From Pirellulales bacterium (GTDB lineage Bacteria > Planctomycetota > Planctomycetia > Pirellulales > DATAWG01): a stretch of DNA of 64,000 bases. Numbering within the stretch: the stretch's first letter is position 1; every line of letters starts with the position of its first letter. The notes below the pieces were generated by a model, which searched no databases, was not told the DNA's origin, and saw nothing but the letters and a program-made list of their open reading frames with translations. The stretch spans positions 1 through 64,000 of the forward strand of contig DASZFO010000354.1 of assembly GCA_035939775.1 (NCBI GenBank), given 5' to 3'. This document shows, piece by piece, positions 8,298 to 17,442 of the stretch. The translations under genes and the position numbers were made by a program.

Positions 8298-10349
8298 CTA
8301 CCGCTTTGTCCGCTCCGAATCGATTGGGCTTGGCTTGTCAGTCAGTGGAACAATCGCTTTCGCGTGAAGAACTGGCGTTACCGTCTCGGCAAGAACTGAC
8401 TTGCCGTCTGCCGCGAGTAGTTCACCTCGGATCACCATATCGTAGCCCGCCAACGGCAGGTCGGCCGGTACGAGAATCGGCAAGGTTGCATCGGTCTGGT
8501 CCGCCGCAATGGTCGGCGAGCCTTCCAGCCGCAGCGCGCGGGCGGGGTCGTCGCGCTCTTGATCTTGGTTGTTGACCTTCACCTTCTTCTTCGGCATCGG
8601 CTGCGACGTAACGAGCGAGAGGCGGAGCGGCCCGGTCGCTCCCGCGCCGCGCGATAGCTTCACTGCCAGCGGAGTCTTGCCGCCTTTTGTGAGTGCCAGC
8701 TCGTCGGCACTTTTGTCGGCCAATGTCAGAGCAAGGGCCGGCGCGGCGACTTCGGCTATTGCCAACTCCGTCCGCAGCCAGGGCAGGCGGGCAGCCTCGC
8801 TGTTGCCATCGGGAGTCTGCGCGGTGCGGCGGATCGTGTGGTCTCCATCGGCGCCTTGGCCAGCGAGCGAAACGACGGCCGCTTCCGCCGCGGCCGACTC
8901 GCCATGGAACTCGATAAAGGCTAAATTGCTTCCGGCGGCAATCTCGTCGCCAACAGGCTTTATTCCAGACGGCAGTCCATGGAACTCAAGCTTGATCGGG
9001 CCATTAAACCCGTTGCGATTGGCCGTGACCCGCACGAGCGCGTTGCCGCCCGCCGGAATCAAATGCCGATCGTCGGCCAGACTTAGCGAAAAGTCCGGCC
9101 GATCTAGCCGCGCGATGCCCAAATGGTAGACGAAATCCGGACCGCCGCGACCGGTGACGTCCTTTAGAGCAACAACAATTGCGTTCGTGCTCGCGGGCAC
9201 AGTGAAATCGAGACCCGGATCGATTGTGTTGGGCTGATCGTCGTTCGTCGCGAGCTGGTTTCCCTTCTCGTCGCGCACGAACAGCACCCCGTCGAACGGC
9301 GAGCCAATCCGCGAGGCCATCACTTCGATACGGAGCCGCATGCCCGGAGTCACGGTGACGCGGTAGCGATCTTCGCGCAGCGGCTTGTCCAGACGGCCAT
9401 TGATCCCGACAGGTGCTGTGACCTGCTGCGGCGAGCCATCGTCCGGCTGCGATCTAATCACTTGCTCGTCGTCACTCGCCAGCACGCGCGGCGGAAATCC
9501 GGCCGCTTGCGCGTCCGAGGGCCATGGCGCCGGCTGGTCGGTTCCGTCGGCGGGCATCGAGAAATCGACCTTCGATCCGGCGGGGAGGTTGGTCGAAGCG
9601 AATTCGACCGATGCCTTCGTGCCGCGACGAACGACGGGAGGAAACGCCAGATCGGCGTAATGCCATGCCCCGATCTTCAATCGAAAATAGCCAGGGCCCT
9701 GCGCCTGATAAAGCGCATCGCGAAGTTGCACTTTATACTGGCCGTCGGCTGGGGCCAAGAATGTCAACCGCGCGTCGCCCCCCAATGCGGTTGTTGCCTC
9801 CGCCCAGGCGAGCGGCAACTTGCGGTCGTCGAGCAGATCGATGATTGGATCAAGCCCGCTGCCGAGGCGCTTCGCCTCGACTTCGACGACGATCCGCGCG
9901 CCCTTCTTGAGACTGAACGACGTTTGAGCTACCTGCCCCGCGGCGATCGTGCCCGATAGGGCCGCCGGCAGCGTCGAAAGCTGCTGAGGCACAGGGAGCT
10001 GCGCGAGTGAATCGACGCCGGTAAGGACCGGGTTGGAAACGCCCGCCGGGGTCGCAACGCGCAGATGGTAAATCCCTGGAACCACATCGGCGCCGAGCGC
10101 GATCTCGAACTCGACGTGTCCGCTGCGTGCGCCGGACCGAACTGACTGTCTCGCGACCGGAATCGGCAATAATAGACGCGGCTCCGGGAGTAGTTCACTG
10201 CCGTCGATTGCAATCGTTGTCGTCGCGCCGGTTTGTAAACCGCGCAGCGAAATGCTGTTGATCGACGGCGGCGCGGCGAACACCCTTTGCGCCGCAATCA
10301 GGCAAGAAACACCCGCGAGCGCCACAACGATCAACCGGCGGCCAACCAT
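8298..10349 (-). CDS. Exported protein with PPC (pre-peptidase C-terminal) beta domains
   Basis: A 683-residue protein beginning with a signal peptide that appears to end at RVFAAPPS. The chain is beta-rich with two stretches resembling bacterial pre-peptidase C-terminal (PPC) domains, about residues 135-225 (from LSGTIAAGQVAQTSFSL) and about 315-405 (LREDRYRVTVTPGMRLRIEV to VYHLGIAR). The rest looks like Ig-type sheets, and no catalytic domain is evident. Proteins of this kind are abundant in planctomycetes, often near cytochrome/DUF1552 gene pairs; the neighbour at 6860-8212 converges on this gene. It starts 10 bases after the stop of the gene at 10360-11664, so the two probably form one operon. 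Function unknown beyond extracytoplasmic location. Confidence 0.75.
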   Translation of the reverse strand: MVGRRLIVVALAGVSCLIAAQRVFAAPPSINSISLRGLQTGATTTIAIDGSELLPEPRLLLPIPVARQSVRSGARSGHVEFEIALGADVVPGIYHLRVATPAGVSNPVLTGVDSLAQLPVPQQLSTLPAALSGTIAAGQVAQTSFSLKKGARIVVEVEAKRLGSGLDPIIDLLDDRKLPLAWAEATTALGGDARLTFLAPADGQYKVQLRDALYQAQGPGYFRLKIGAWHYADLAFPPVVRRGTKASVEFASTNLPAGSKVDFSMPADGTDQPAPWPSDAQAAGFPPRVLASDDEQVIRSQPDDGSPQQVTAPVGINGRLDKPLREDRYRVTVTPGMRLRIEVMASRIGSPFDGVLFVRDEKGNQLATNDDQPNTIDPGLDFTVPASTNAIVVALKDVTGRGGPDFVYHLGIARLDRPDFSLSLADDRHLIPAGGNALVRVTANRNGFNGPIKLEFHGLPSGIKPVGDEIAAGSNLAFIEFHGESAAAEAAVVSLAGQGADGDHTIRRTAQTPDGNSEAARLPWLRTELAIAEVAAPALALTLADKSADELALTKGGKTPLAVKLSRGAGATGPLRLSLVTSQPMPKKKVKVNNQDQERDDPARALRLEGSPTIAADQTDATLPILVPADLPLAGYDMVIRGELLAADGKSVLAETVTPVLHAKAIVPLTDKPSPIDSERTKR

Positions 10350-10359
10350 TATTCCAGAC

Positions 10360-11664
10360 TCAATTCTTGAACGGATCGTCGTCCTTCTTCATTTGCGGCG
10401 CGGTCTTGTCTGTCGGAGCTGGCGCTTTCGCATCAGGTGCGGATTTCGAGGGCGTCGCTGGCTCGTCGCCAAACGGATCACCCGGCTTTTTCGCCGCGGC
10501 GGCCGGCGGCGCGGCGGCAGGCGGCGCCGCAGCCGGACCGGCGGCTTTAGCGGGGCTTCCGCCGCCGAGGCCAAACGGATCATCGCCAGGTGCGGCTGCC
10601 GAGGCGCCTTGTGCACCGCTCGCAGCGGGGGCTTTCGGTGCAGCACCACCGGGCGCGGCCGAATCGCCGCCGGGAATTGCTCCGCCCAGCGCTTTGAATA
10701 TTCCGCGAACCGCGCCGGGTTGTGCCTTCACGGCAGCGGCCGAAGCATCAGCGGCGGCATCGGGCTTTTTGTCGGCGGCCGGAGTGGCAGACTTCTCGGC
10801 CGGTTTTTCGGCCGGCTTTTTGTCGCCGAACGGGTCGGACGAATCCGCTGCTGGCTTTGCGGTAGGTTTGTCGGCAGAATTGTCAGCCGGTTTCGCGGCG
10901 TCGCCGAATGGGTTCGCTGCGTCGGCCGGTTTCTCGACCGATTTCGCCGCCGGATTCTCGGCCGGCACGGTCGCCGGCGGTTCGGCAGGCTTCTTAGCCG
11001 TCTCGTCGCCAAACGGATTGGCTGCTTCGACCGGCTTTTCGGTCGCGGCTTTGTCAGGCGTCTCGCCGGCCGGCTTTGCCGCAGGGGCGCTGAACGGGTC
11101 GACGACGGCCGCCGACTTTGGCGCCGCGGGTTCAGCAGAGTTTGCGGCCGGTTGCTTCGCGGCTTGATCGGGCGCGGGGGCTGGAGTCAACTCGGCGGAA
11201 GGAATGTCGCGCCGCAGCAGCGTAGCCTCATTGGAATGCTGCTGTGCGAAAACTGTCTGCCGTTGCTGCAAATCGCGCTGCAATGCGATGGCGCGCGCGT
11301 TCTCGCGATATTGCTCGAGCGTCGCCCGGACCGGCCCTTGAATTCGCTCCAATGCTTCACTGACGGGATAGCGGCCATTAGAATCGGCTGTTTCGAGGTC
11401 CGCCCCTTTCTCGAAATCAGCGGCGGCGTCCGGCTGTCGGCCGAGCCGCAATTCGGCAAGACCACGGAAGTAATAGGCCCGCGGATCGTGTGAGCCGCCG
11501 CGGATCGCGGCCGAGAGACTTTCGAACGTCCGGCTGAAGTCGCCGCCAAAGTAGGAATGGACTCCGTTGCCGTACATCTGATCTAAAATGGCCTCATCGG
11601 CGCAAGCCGACCCAATGCCAAACACTATGACTCCGGCGGAAATCAGCGCAACCTTGCGTAACAT
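10360..11664 (-). CDS. Exported Ala/Pro-rich protein with TPR-like N-terminus and DPFG repeats
   Basis: A 434-residue protein. A signal peptide (MLRKVALISAGVIVFGIGSA) is followed by about 120 residues of TPR-like helices (AYYFRGLAELRLGRQPDAAA). The remainder is a low-complexity Ala/Lys/Pro tail in which short motifs such as NPFGD, DPFGL and DDPF recur about seven times at intervals, ending DDDPFKN. Regularly spaced NPF/DPF motifs in a disordered tail look like linear binding sites for a partner, but none is known here. Not a recognised family. First gene of a two-gene operon with the PPC-domain protein downstream. The high GC of the tail also leaves long open frames on the other strand, which I treat as shadows. 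Confidence 0.7.
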   Translation of the reverse strand: MLRKVALISAGVIVFGIGSACADEAILDQMYGNGVHSYFGGDFSRTFESLSAAIRGGSHDPRAYYFRGLAELRLGRQPDAAADFEKGADLETADSNGRYPVSEALERIQGPVRATLEQYRENARAIALQRDLQQRQTVFAQQHSNEATLLRRDIPSAELTPAPAPDQAAKQPAANSAEPAAPKSAAVVDPFSAPAAKPAGETPDKAATEKPVEAANPFGDETAKKPAEPPATVPAENPAAKSVEKPADAANPFGDAAKPADNSADKPTAKPAADSSDPFGDKKPAEKPAEKSATPAADKKPDAAADASAAAVKAQPGAVRGIFKALGGAIPGGDSAAPGGAAPKAPAASGAQGASAAAPGDDPFGLGGGSPAKAAGPAAAPPAAAPPAAAAKKPGDPFGDEPATPSKSAPDAKAPAPTDKTAPQMKKDDDPFKN

Positions 11665-11945
11665 AGCCGCTATCCTCCCGGAAAAGATTGGTAATCAACT
11701 CAGTTCCGCGCCTCGGCCCAAGCCTATCCCAACCAACCTGGCGCATCTTGTCATGGTACTTGCCGAGCCAGCGGATTTCAAGCAATTCGCGACGTAACCC
11801 ATGAATAACTCTTGAGATAGTCTTCGTGCCGCTGTGAATCTGACCTCACCGAACGGAGGGATTTCCATGATCGGCGCATCGGTTTTCAGAGGGTTATCGA
11901 CTTCGCCTGCTTGGAAGGACAAAATGTGGACTGCCAGGTCGTCGA

Positions 11946-13622
11946 TTGCGCAGGTCAGCCGCTGGCCATTTGAACCGCGAGTTTCGGGTGCCACTAGCCA
12001 CAAGCTACGACGAAGTCCCCTATCCGCGGCTGGCGTTTCCGCTCACCCATCCTTCGCATCTGGCGACAATCGGCCGGCTGTTAGGAATGCGGCCGACGGC
12101 GGTTGAAGAGTGCCGCGTGCTGGAACTTGGCTGCGCGAGCGGCAGCAATATCGTGCCGATGGCCTACGCCCTGCCACGGACTACGTTCGTCGGCATTGAT
12201 TTCTCCGAGCGGCAGATTGCCGACGGAAAACAGTTCGCCGCAGCGATTGGATTGACCAACATTGATCTCCTGCAGCTCGACATTCGCACGGCTGCCGGTC
12301 GGTTGCGCGCCGCAGGGCCGTTCGACTACATCATTGCTCACGGCATCTATTCCTGGGTTCCCGATCCGGTGAAGGATGCACTCTTGGCGACGTCCGGGCA
12401 ACTCCTGGCGCCCAATGGAATCGTCTACGTGAGCTACAACTGCTATCCGGGTTGCCAGGCTCGCGACATGCTCCGGCAGATGTGCCAATACCACGGTCGC
12501 AAATCGTCCGGCTCAAGGGAATACGCGGCGACGACCCGAGAGTTTCTAGGATTCTTGAAGAAATCGCTCGGCGGCGGCCAAGGGGCCTATCGCGCGGCCG
12601 TGGGTCAGCAAGTCAACGACCTGCTTCAGGTGCCCGACGAAGTCCTCTTGCACGACGATCTGGAAGGGGATAACGATCCGCGGTTCTTCCATCAATTTAT
12701 GAGCCACGCCGCCCAGCACGGCCTGCAATACTTGGGTGACGCGTATTTTGGGCAGATGTTCGGGGCCGGAATCCGGCCGGCCGCGCTCGAGAAGATTCGG
12801 CATGCGGGCGATCGACTCGCGTTCGAGCAATACCTCGATTTCCTTTACGGCCGATCGCTCCGCACCACGCTGCTGTGCCATGACGCGGTCCCCGTCAGCG
12901 GCGAGATCGTCCCGAATGCATTACGAGGGTTGTGGATCGCGAGCGAGGCAAAACCCGTTGATGGCGCCGGAAAACCGGTCGAGATTGGTGAAGGCAATCC
13001 CGAGTCTAACGATCCGCTGACGTTCCGTGGCGACGAATCCACGCTAAGTGTGGCCACTCGCTTGGGCAAGGCGGCATTGCTCGAATTGGCCAAAGCCGCA
13101 CCGAAGCCCATGCCGTTTGAAACATTGTTGGAGCGAGTTCAGCGGCGTCTCGCAACCTCATCCGCGACAGATTCCGACGAAGCTGTTCGGAACGAAGTTC
13201 CGTCTGCCGATACCGGCACGCAATTGACGGATATGGTGATTGAATGGTTTGTCATGCGATTGGTCGAGCTATATGCCTACTGCCCGCCGGTGGCGACGCA
13301 AGCGGTCGAGCGTCCGGTGGCGAGCGCCGTCAGCCGGCATCAAGCGGCACAGGGCTGGTGGCGGGTCACGAATCTTTTTCATCGGCGAATTCGGCTCGAT
13401 GGCGAATTGGCCAGCCGCGTGATCCGCATGCTCGATGGTCGTCACGATCGGCCCGCGATTATCGAAGCGCTGGTCGAACCCGTGGTCGCCGGAAAGGTTG
13501 AAACGCGCGTCGCCGGCAAGCGGCTCAACGATCCCCGCCGAATCCGGCCGATTCTCGCCGAACGGGTCGAGGCCTGCCTAAGCGATTTCGTCCGGCACGG
13601 TCTCTTGGTGGAAGCCAGATGA
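11946..13622 (+). CDS. SAM-dependent methyltransferase with regulatory domain (paralogue 1)
   Basis: A class I methyltransferase followed by a methyltransferase regulatory domain (PF10119-like). SAM motif I is [11 protein letters not shown], preceded by the characteristic SYDEVPYPRLAFPLTHPSHLATI segment and followed by [28 protein letters not shown] is the motif IV/post-motif region. The C-terminal part contains RMLDGRHDRPAIIEALV, reminiscent of PqqD-like/winged-helix tails. The start is uncertain: TTG at 11946 or GTG at 11988 both precede the conserved region; the paralogue starts close to it. The last codon overlaps the next start (ATGA at 13619-13622), indicating translational coupling. 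Substrate unknown. The gene heads the run that leads into MoxR, DUF58 and the transglutaminase-like gene. Confidence 0.82.
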   Translation: MRRSAAGHLNREFRVPLATSYDEVPYPRLAFPLTHPSHLATIGRLLGMRPTAVEECRVLELGCASGSNIVPMAYALPRTTFVGIDFSERQIADGKQFAAAIGLTNIDLLQLDIRTAAGRLRAAGPFDYIIAHGIYSWVPDPVKDALLATSGQLLAPNGIVYVSYNCYPGCQARDMLRQMCQYHGRKSSGSREYAATTREFLGFLKKSLGGGQGAYRAAVGQQVNDLLQVPDEVLLHDDLEGDNDPRFFHQFMSHAAQHGLQYLGDAYFGQMFGAGIRPAALEKIRHAGDRLAFEQYLDFLYGRSLRTTLLCHDAVPVSGEIVPNALRGLWIASEAKPVDGAGKPVEIGEGNPESNDPLTFRGDESTLSVATRLGKAALLELAKAAPKPMPFETLLERVQRRLATSSATDSDEAVRNEVPSADTGTQLTDMVIEWFVMRLVELYAYCPPVATQAVERPVASAVSRHQAAQGWWRVTNLFHRRIRLDGELASRVIRMLDGRHDRPAIIEALVEPVVAGKVETRVAGKRLNDPRRIRPILAERVEACLSDFVRHGLLVEAR

Positions 13623-15172
13623 CGACGATCTACGATCAAATCCCATATCCGCGCCACACCTACGGGTTCACTCATCCAGACCGTTTGGCGACGCTGGCAA
13701 CGCTGCACGGTTTGGAGCCGCCACCCGTCGATAGCTGCCGCGTGCTGGAATTGGGCTGCGCGAGCGGATCAAATCTGATTCCAATGGCCTACGCTCTGCC
13801 CCGATCGGAATTCGTCGGAATTGATTTATCGGCGCGGCAAATTGCCGACGGGCAGCAATTCATCACCGCGGTTGGGGTCAAAAACATCCGGCTCGCGGTC
13901 ACCGATATCCGCTCGATCGATGAAAGCCTGGGCAAATTCGACTACATCATTGCTCACGGGGTACATTCTTGGGTCCCACCCGACGTGCAGGAGGCCATTC
14001 TGCTGGTTTGCGGGCATCAGTTGAGCGAACAAGGCGTGGCGCTCGTGAGCTACAACGCCTATCCGGGCTGCCACCTGAGGCAAATGGTCCGCGGCATGGG
14101 CCAGTTTCACGTCCGCGACATCGAGAACCCACCGGAGCGCGTCGCCCAATTGCACGCGCTCGTCCGATTCCTCGTTGGTTCGCTCGGCGACGACTACAAG
14201 GTCTATCGTGAAGTTCTGCAAGACGAAGCCGACCGGCTCGCCAAGCTCAGCGACGTGTTCATTCTGCACGACGTGCTCGAGGAGTGGAACTACCCGATCT
14301 ATTTTCATCAATTCGTCGAGCAGGCCGCGCGGCACGGCTTGCAGTATCTTGCCGAAGCACTGCCCCTCGGCCGGCATCGTGCCACGATTGCTCCGGACCT
14401 GCTAGATGAAATGCGGCGCAAATACGATCTGATCGAATATGAGCAGCACCTCGATTTTCTCGACGGCACCGCCTTTCGTCGAACTCTTATCTGCCGCGAA
14501 TCGAATCGCCTTAACCGCAATCTGCGATCTGCTGCGCTCGAACGTCTTCTGATTGCGTCGCAAGCCAGCCCCGTTTCGGCGGCGCCCGAACTCCACGGCG
14601 ATCGACCTGAGGAGTTTGCGGCTCGCAAGGGGCAAATGGCGGCGGCCATTCGCTGCGACCGTCCCACTGCCAAAGCAGCCATGATGATTTTGAACGACGC
14701 TTATCCGAGGGCGATGACGCTGGCGACGATTCTTCAAGCGTCAGCCGACAAATTGAGCCGTTCGCCGGCCGCAGAGGACGAGCGCGAGATTCGAGAGGTG
14801 ATTCTTGGTGGTTTCGACGTCGGGGCGATTGAGCTACATTGCTGGCAGCCCAATTTTGCCGACGCAATCAGCGAGTTCCCCGAGGCCAGTGCGATTGCCC
14901 GCCACGAAGCCGCACACGGTTGGGACGCGACCACGCTCTGGCACGACCGGCTCGTTTTGAACAACCCCGTCTCCCGCCAGCTTTTGTCCAGTTTGGACGG
15001 CCGGCACGATCGCCAACGCATCGTCGAACATCTCGTCTCGGCGATCCTGGCCGATCGAGTATCATCCCCAGGGCCCGTCACACACTCAGCGTCGGAAGTG
15101 CGCGCAGAAGTCGAGAAAGAACTCGACACGGCGCTCCGCGATTTGGCCCGATCCGGTATATTGATTAGATGA
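13619..15172 (+). CDS. SAM-dependent methyltransferase with regulatory domain (paralogue 2)
   Basis: A 517-residue paralogue of the preceding gene. The N-terminus ([20 protein letters not shown]), SAM motif I ([11 protein letters not shown]) and [14 protein letters not shown] match it closely, and the C-terminal [17 protein letters not shown] repeats the PqqD-like tail. The ATG overlaps the upstream stop by four bases and its own stop overlaps the MoxR start in the same way (15169-15172), so all three are probably translated as a coupled unit. The pair looks like a tandem duplication with substantial divergence in the regulatory half. Acceptor substrate unknown; the context suggests protein or cell-envelope modification linked to the MoxR/DUF58/transglutaminase module (inference). 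Confidence 0.85.
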   Translation: MTTIYDQIPYPRHTYGFTHPDRLATLATLHGLEPPPVDSCRVLELGCASGSNLIPMAYALPRSEFVGIDLSARQIADGQQFITAVGVKNIRLAVTDIRSIDESLGKFDYIIAHGVHSWVPPDVQEAILLVCGHQLSEQGVALVSYNAYPGCHLRQMVRGMGQFHVRDIENPPERVAQLHALVRFLVGSLGDDYKVYREVLQDEADRLAKLSDVFILHDVLEEWNYPIYFHQFVEQAARHGLQYLAEALPLGRHRATIAPDLLDEMRRKYDLIEYEQHLDFLDGTAFRRTLICRESNRLNRNLRSAALERLLIASQASPVSAAPELHGDRPEEFAARKGQMAAAIRCDRPTAKAAMMILNDAYPRAMTLATILQASADKLSRSPAAEDEREIREVILGGFDVGAIELHCWQPNFADAISEFPEASAIARHEAAHGWDATTLWHDRLVLNNPVSRQLLSSLDGRHDRQRIVEHLVSAILADRVSSPGPVTHSASEVRAEVEKELDTALRDLARSGILIR

Positions 15173-16131
15173 CTTCAGACAGGACCGGGATGGCGACGGA
15201 GATTCAAAATCGCGTCGCCGAGTTGGAAACCAACCTGGCCCAGGTGATCCTGGGAAAACCCGATGTCATCAGGATGTGCGTCGTGACGTTGCTGGCCGGC
15301 GAGCATCTGCTGCTCGAAGACGTGCCTGGAGTCGGCAAGACGCTGGTCGCCAAGGCCCTGGCAAAAAGCGTCAACGGCGACTTCTGCCGGATCCAGTTCA
15401 CGCCGGACCTACTGCCGAGCGACATTATCGGCAGCAGTCTGTTCCAGGCCCAATCCGGCGAGTTCGTCTATAGCCGTGGGCCGATCTTCGCGAATATCGT
15501 GCTCGCCGATGAGATCAATCGCACGACTCCTCGCACGCAAAGCGCCCTGCTCGAGGCGATGAGCGATCGGCAGGTGTCCGTTGACGGGCAGACGCATCCG
15601 TTGCCGCTGCCGTTCATGGTGATTGCGACCCAGAATCCATTTGAATTCGAAGGGACGTATCCGCTCCCCGAAAGCCAGCTTGATCGGTTTCTGATGCGAA
15701 TCTCGATCGGTTATCCGGGCCGCGGAGACGAACTGCAAGTGCTTTCCGCCCACCGCGCGGGAGAGCCGGTGGATTCGCTGCGGCCGGTCGTCGACGGCCC
15801 ACAGATTCGCGACTTGCAGGACTCGGTGCGCCAGGTGACGGTTGACGACGCGATCCAAGAATACTTGCTGAACATCATCGACGCGACGCGGCGATGCGGC
15901 GAACTGCAAGTCGGCGCCAGCACTCGCGGCGCGCTCTGCCTGTACCGCGCGAGCCAGGCGCTGGCAACGGTCGAGGGGCGCGATTACGTCGTGCCCGACG
16001 ATGTGAAGCGGCTCGCCGTGCCTGTGCTCGCGCATCGCGTGATCGCCAAGAGCTACGCCCACGCCGGCCAGCGAAACGCTCTGGAGACTTTGATCCAGAG
16101 GTTGCTCGACGGAATCCTGACACCTGACTAA
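15169..16131 (+). CDS. MoxR-family AAA+ ATPase
   Basis: A 320-residue MoxR-type AAA+ ATPase. Walker A is [14 protein letters not shown] (GVGKT at 54-58), Walker B is [13 protein letters not shown], sensor 1 is [20 protein letters not shown], and the arginine-bearing LDRFLMRI follows. The C-terminal lid includes [18 protein letters not shown], also typical. MoxR ATPases act as chaperone-like remodelers for envelope or metalloprotein complexes and usually sit beside DUF58 and transglutaminase genes, exactly as here. ATG at 15169 overlaps the upstream stop; a second in-frame ATG at 15190 preceded by AGGACCGGG is an alternative start. Confidence 0.95.
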   Translation: MTSDRTGMATEIQNRVAELETNLAQVILGKPDVIRMCVVTLLAGEHLLLEDVPGVGKTLVAKALAKSVNGDFCRIQFTPDLLPSDIIGSSLFQAQSGEFVYSRGPIFANIVLADEINRTTPRTQSALLEAMSDRQVSVDGQTHPLPLPFMVIATQNPFEFEGTYPLPESQLDRFLMRISIGYPGRGDELQVLSAHRAGEPVDSLRPVVDGPQIRDLQDSVRQVTVDDAIQEYLLNIIDATRRCGELQVGASTRGALCLYRASQALATVEGRDYVVPDDVKRLAVPVLAHRVIAKSYAHAGQRNALETLIQRLLDGILTPD

Positions 16132-16146
16132 CATCACCGCCAGACC

Positions 16147-16210
16147 GTAGCGCAATTCACCAGAATTCCCGGTCTTATCGGCAAGTCCGAATTCTGGCGA
16201 ATTCGGCTAC
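16147..16210. repeat. GAATTC-centred inverted repeat, copy 1
   Basis: Arms of 22 bases at 16147-16168 and 16189-16210 pair with three mismatches and share the core ATTCxCCAGAATTC. It fills most of the 118-base gap between the MoxR and DUF58 genes. A related inverted repeat is at 49815-49883, so this is a dispersed family. Confidence 0.75.
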
Positions 16211-16249
16211 AATTCTGCGTTTCGATTCCCTATAGCGTTGAAAACGCAA

Positions 16250-17422
16250 ATGCTCGGCAAACGGCGAACTCGATTGACGCAAGAGGGATGGTGCTTTGTC
16301 CTTGTCTTGGCGCTGGTGTTGGTGCGCGCCTCGATGAAGGACATCAACCTCATGCTGGCGTTCGCCGGGATGATGGCCGGAGCGCTCTATTTCAATTGGT
16401 TCGCGCTGAGAACGATGCTGCGCCGGTTGCAGATTCGCCGCCAACTGCCGGAATCGGTCTCTGCCGGCGACACCGCCACCGTGGAACTTCAAGCCACGGC
16501 CCGGCACCGAGGAGCGGCTCTTGAAATCGAGGACTCGTTTGAACTTGCCGGCTCAACGCGGCCGGAGGATCGCGGTCGAGGGATTGCCGTCGTTCCGCAG
16601 GTCGCCCGCGGAAAATCGGCTCGGGCCGAATATCAAGTCCGATTCGGTCGGCGTGGACGCTACGAATTCGGCATGGTTCGGGCGACAAGCCGCTATCCAT
16701 TTGGCCTCGTTTCCCGCACGATCAGCCTTCGCCAGCCGGGGCAACTCATTGTGCTCCCGCGTCTCGGGCGACTAACCGGCCGCTGGACCGACGTCCGCCG
16801 CGGCCCCGAGCCGGGAGCACGCCGCGTTCTCCAGCGGCAAGGGCTGACGGAAGGGGATTTCTACGGCATGCGCGACTGGCGTGCGGGGGACAGCCGGCGG
16901 TGGATCCACTGGCGCACTTCGGCCCGCCGGGGGAGCCTGATGGTCAGGCAATTCGAGCAGCCGAGGAGCGAAGACCTCACGCTGTTGGTCGATCTCTGGC
17001 TGCCGGCGACTCCAACGCCGCGCGACGAGGAAAACGTCGAACTCGCCGTCAGCTTCGCGGCCACGATCGTCGCCGACGTCTGCCGGCGCGGGGGCTGCCA
17101 ACTGTCAGTCGTCGTTACCGGGCAAGCATTGACCTCACTCAGCGGCGGGGCATCGCGAGCGCTGGCCCGCGACGCGCTCTTGCAGTTGGCCCTCGCGGAA
17201 GCCGCGGCAGACTCACCGTCGAACGAGATGATCGAGCGCGGTTTGAACGGCGGCCCAACTGCCGGGCGCATCGTGCTCATCAGCACTCGGTCCCAAAGTC
17301 CGAACGAAGCGCACTGCGCGGCGGCAACTTCCGGCACGCCGCAGCAGACCGCCGCGCTGGCCCGCATGGTGCGGATCGACGCGAGCGGAGATGAACTATT
17401 CGAGTATTTCCAGATCGATTGA
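16250..17422 (+). CDS. DUF58 domain protein
   Basis: About 390 residues. An N-terminal basic segment leads into two membrane helices (about CFVLVLALVLVRAS and LMLAFAGMMAGALYF), then a beta-rich section and the DUF58 hallmark RDWRAGDSRRWIHWRTSARR followed by LMVRQFEQP and a vWA-like strand TLLVDLW. DUF58 proteins are membrane-associated partners of MoxR ATPases in envelope-related modules. I prefer the ATG at 16250 (MLGKRRTRLTQEG); a TTG twelve bases upstream is in frame. The stop at 17420-17422 nearly abuts the next gene. Confidence 0.9.
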   Translation: MLGKRRTRLTQEGWCFVLVLALVLVRASMKDINLMLAFAGMMAGALYFNWFALRTMLRRLQIRRQLPESVSAGDTATVELQATARHRGAALEIEDSFELAGSTRPEDRGRGIAVVPQVARGKSARAEYQVRFGRRGRYEFGMVRATSRYPFGLVSRTISLRQPGQLIVLPRLGRLTGRWTDVRRGPEPGARRVLQRQGLTEGDFYGMRDWRAGDSRRWIHWRTSARRGSLMVRQFEQPRSEDLTLLVDLWLPATPTPRDEENVELAVSFAATIVADVCRRGGCQLSVVVTGQALTSLSGGASRALARDALLQLALAEAAADSPSNEMIERGLNGGPTAGRIVLISTRSQSPNEAHCAAATSGTPQQTAALARMVRIDASGDELFEYFQID

Positions 17423-17442
17423 GATTCCGCCGCACGACGATC

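Noticed and set aside
10252-11493. Plus-strand frames rich in Gly/Arg or Ala/Gly opposite the DPFG-repeat gene
   Set aside because: Composition mirrors the Ala/Lys/Pro repeats of the minus-strand gene, which has a signal peptide and an operon partner.
11695-12003. A 102-codon minus-strand frame upstream of the DPFG-repeat gene
   Set aside because: It overlaps the start of the first methyltransferase and has no recognisable features; treated as chance.
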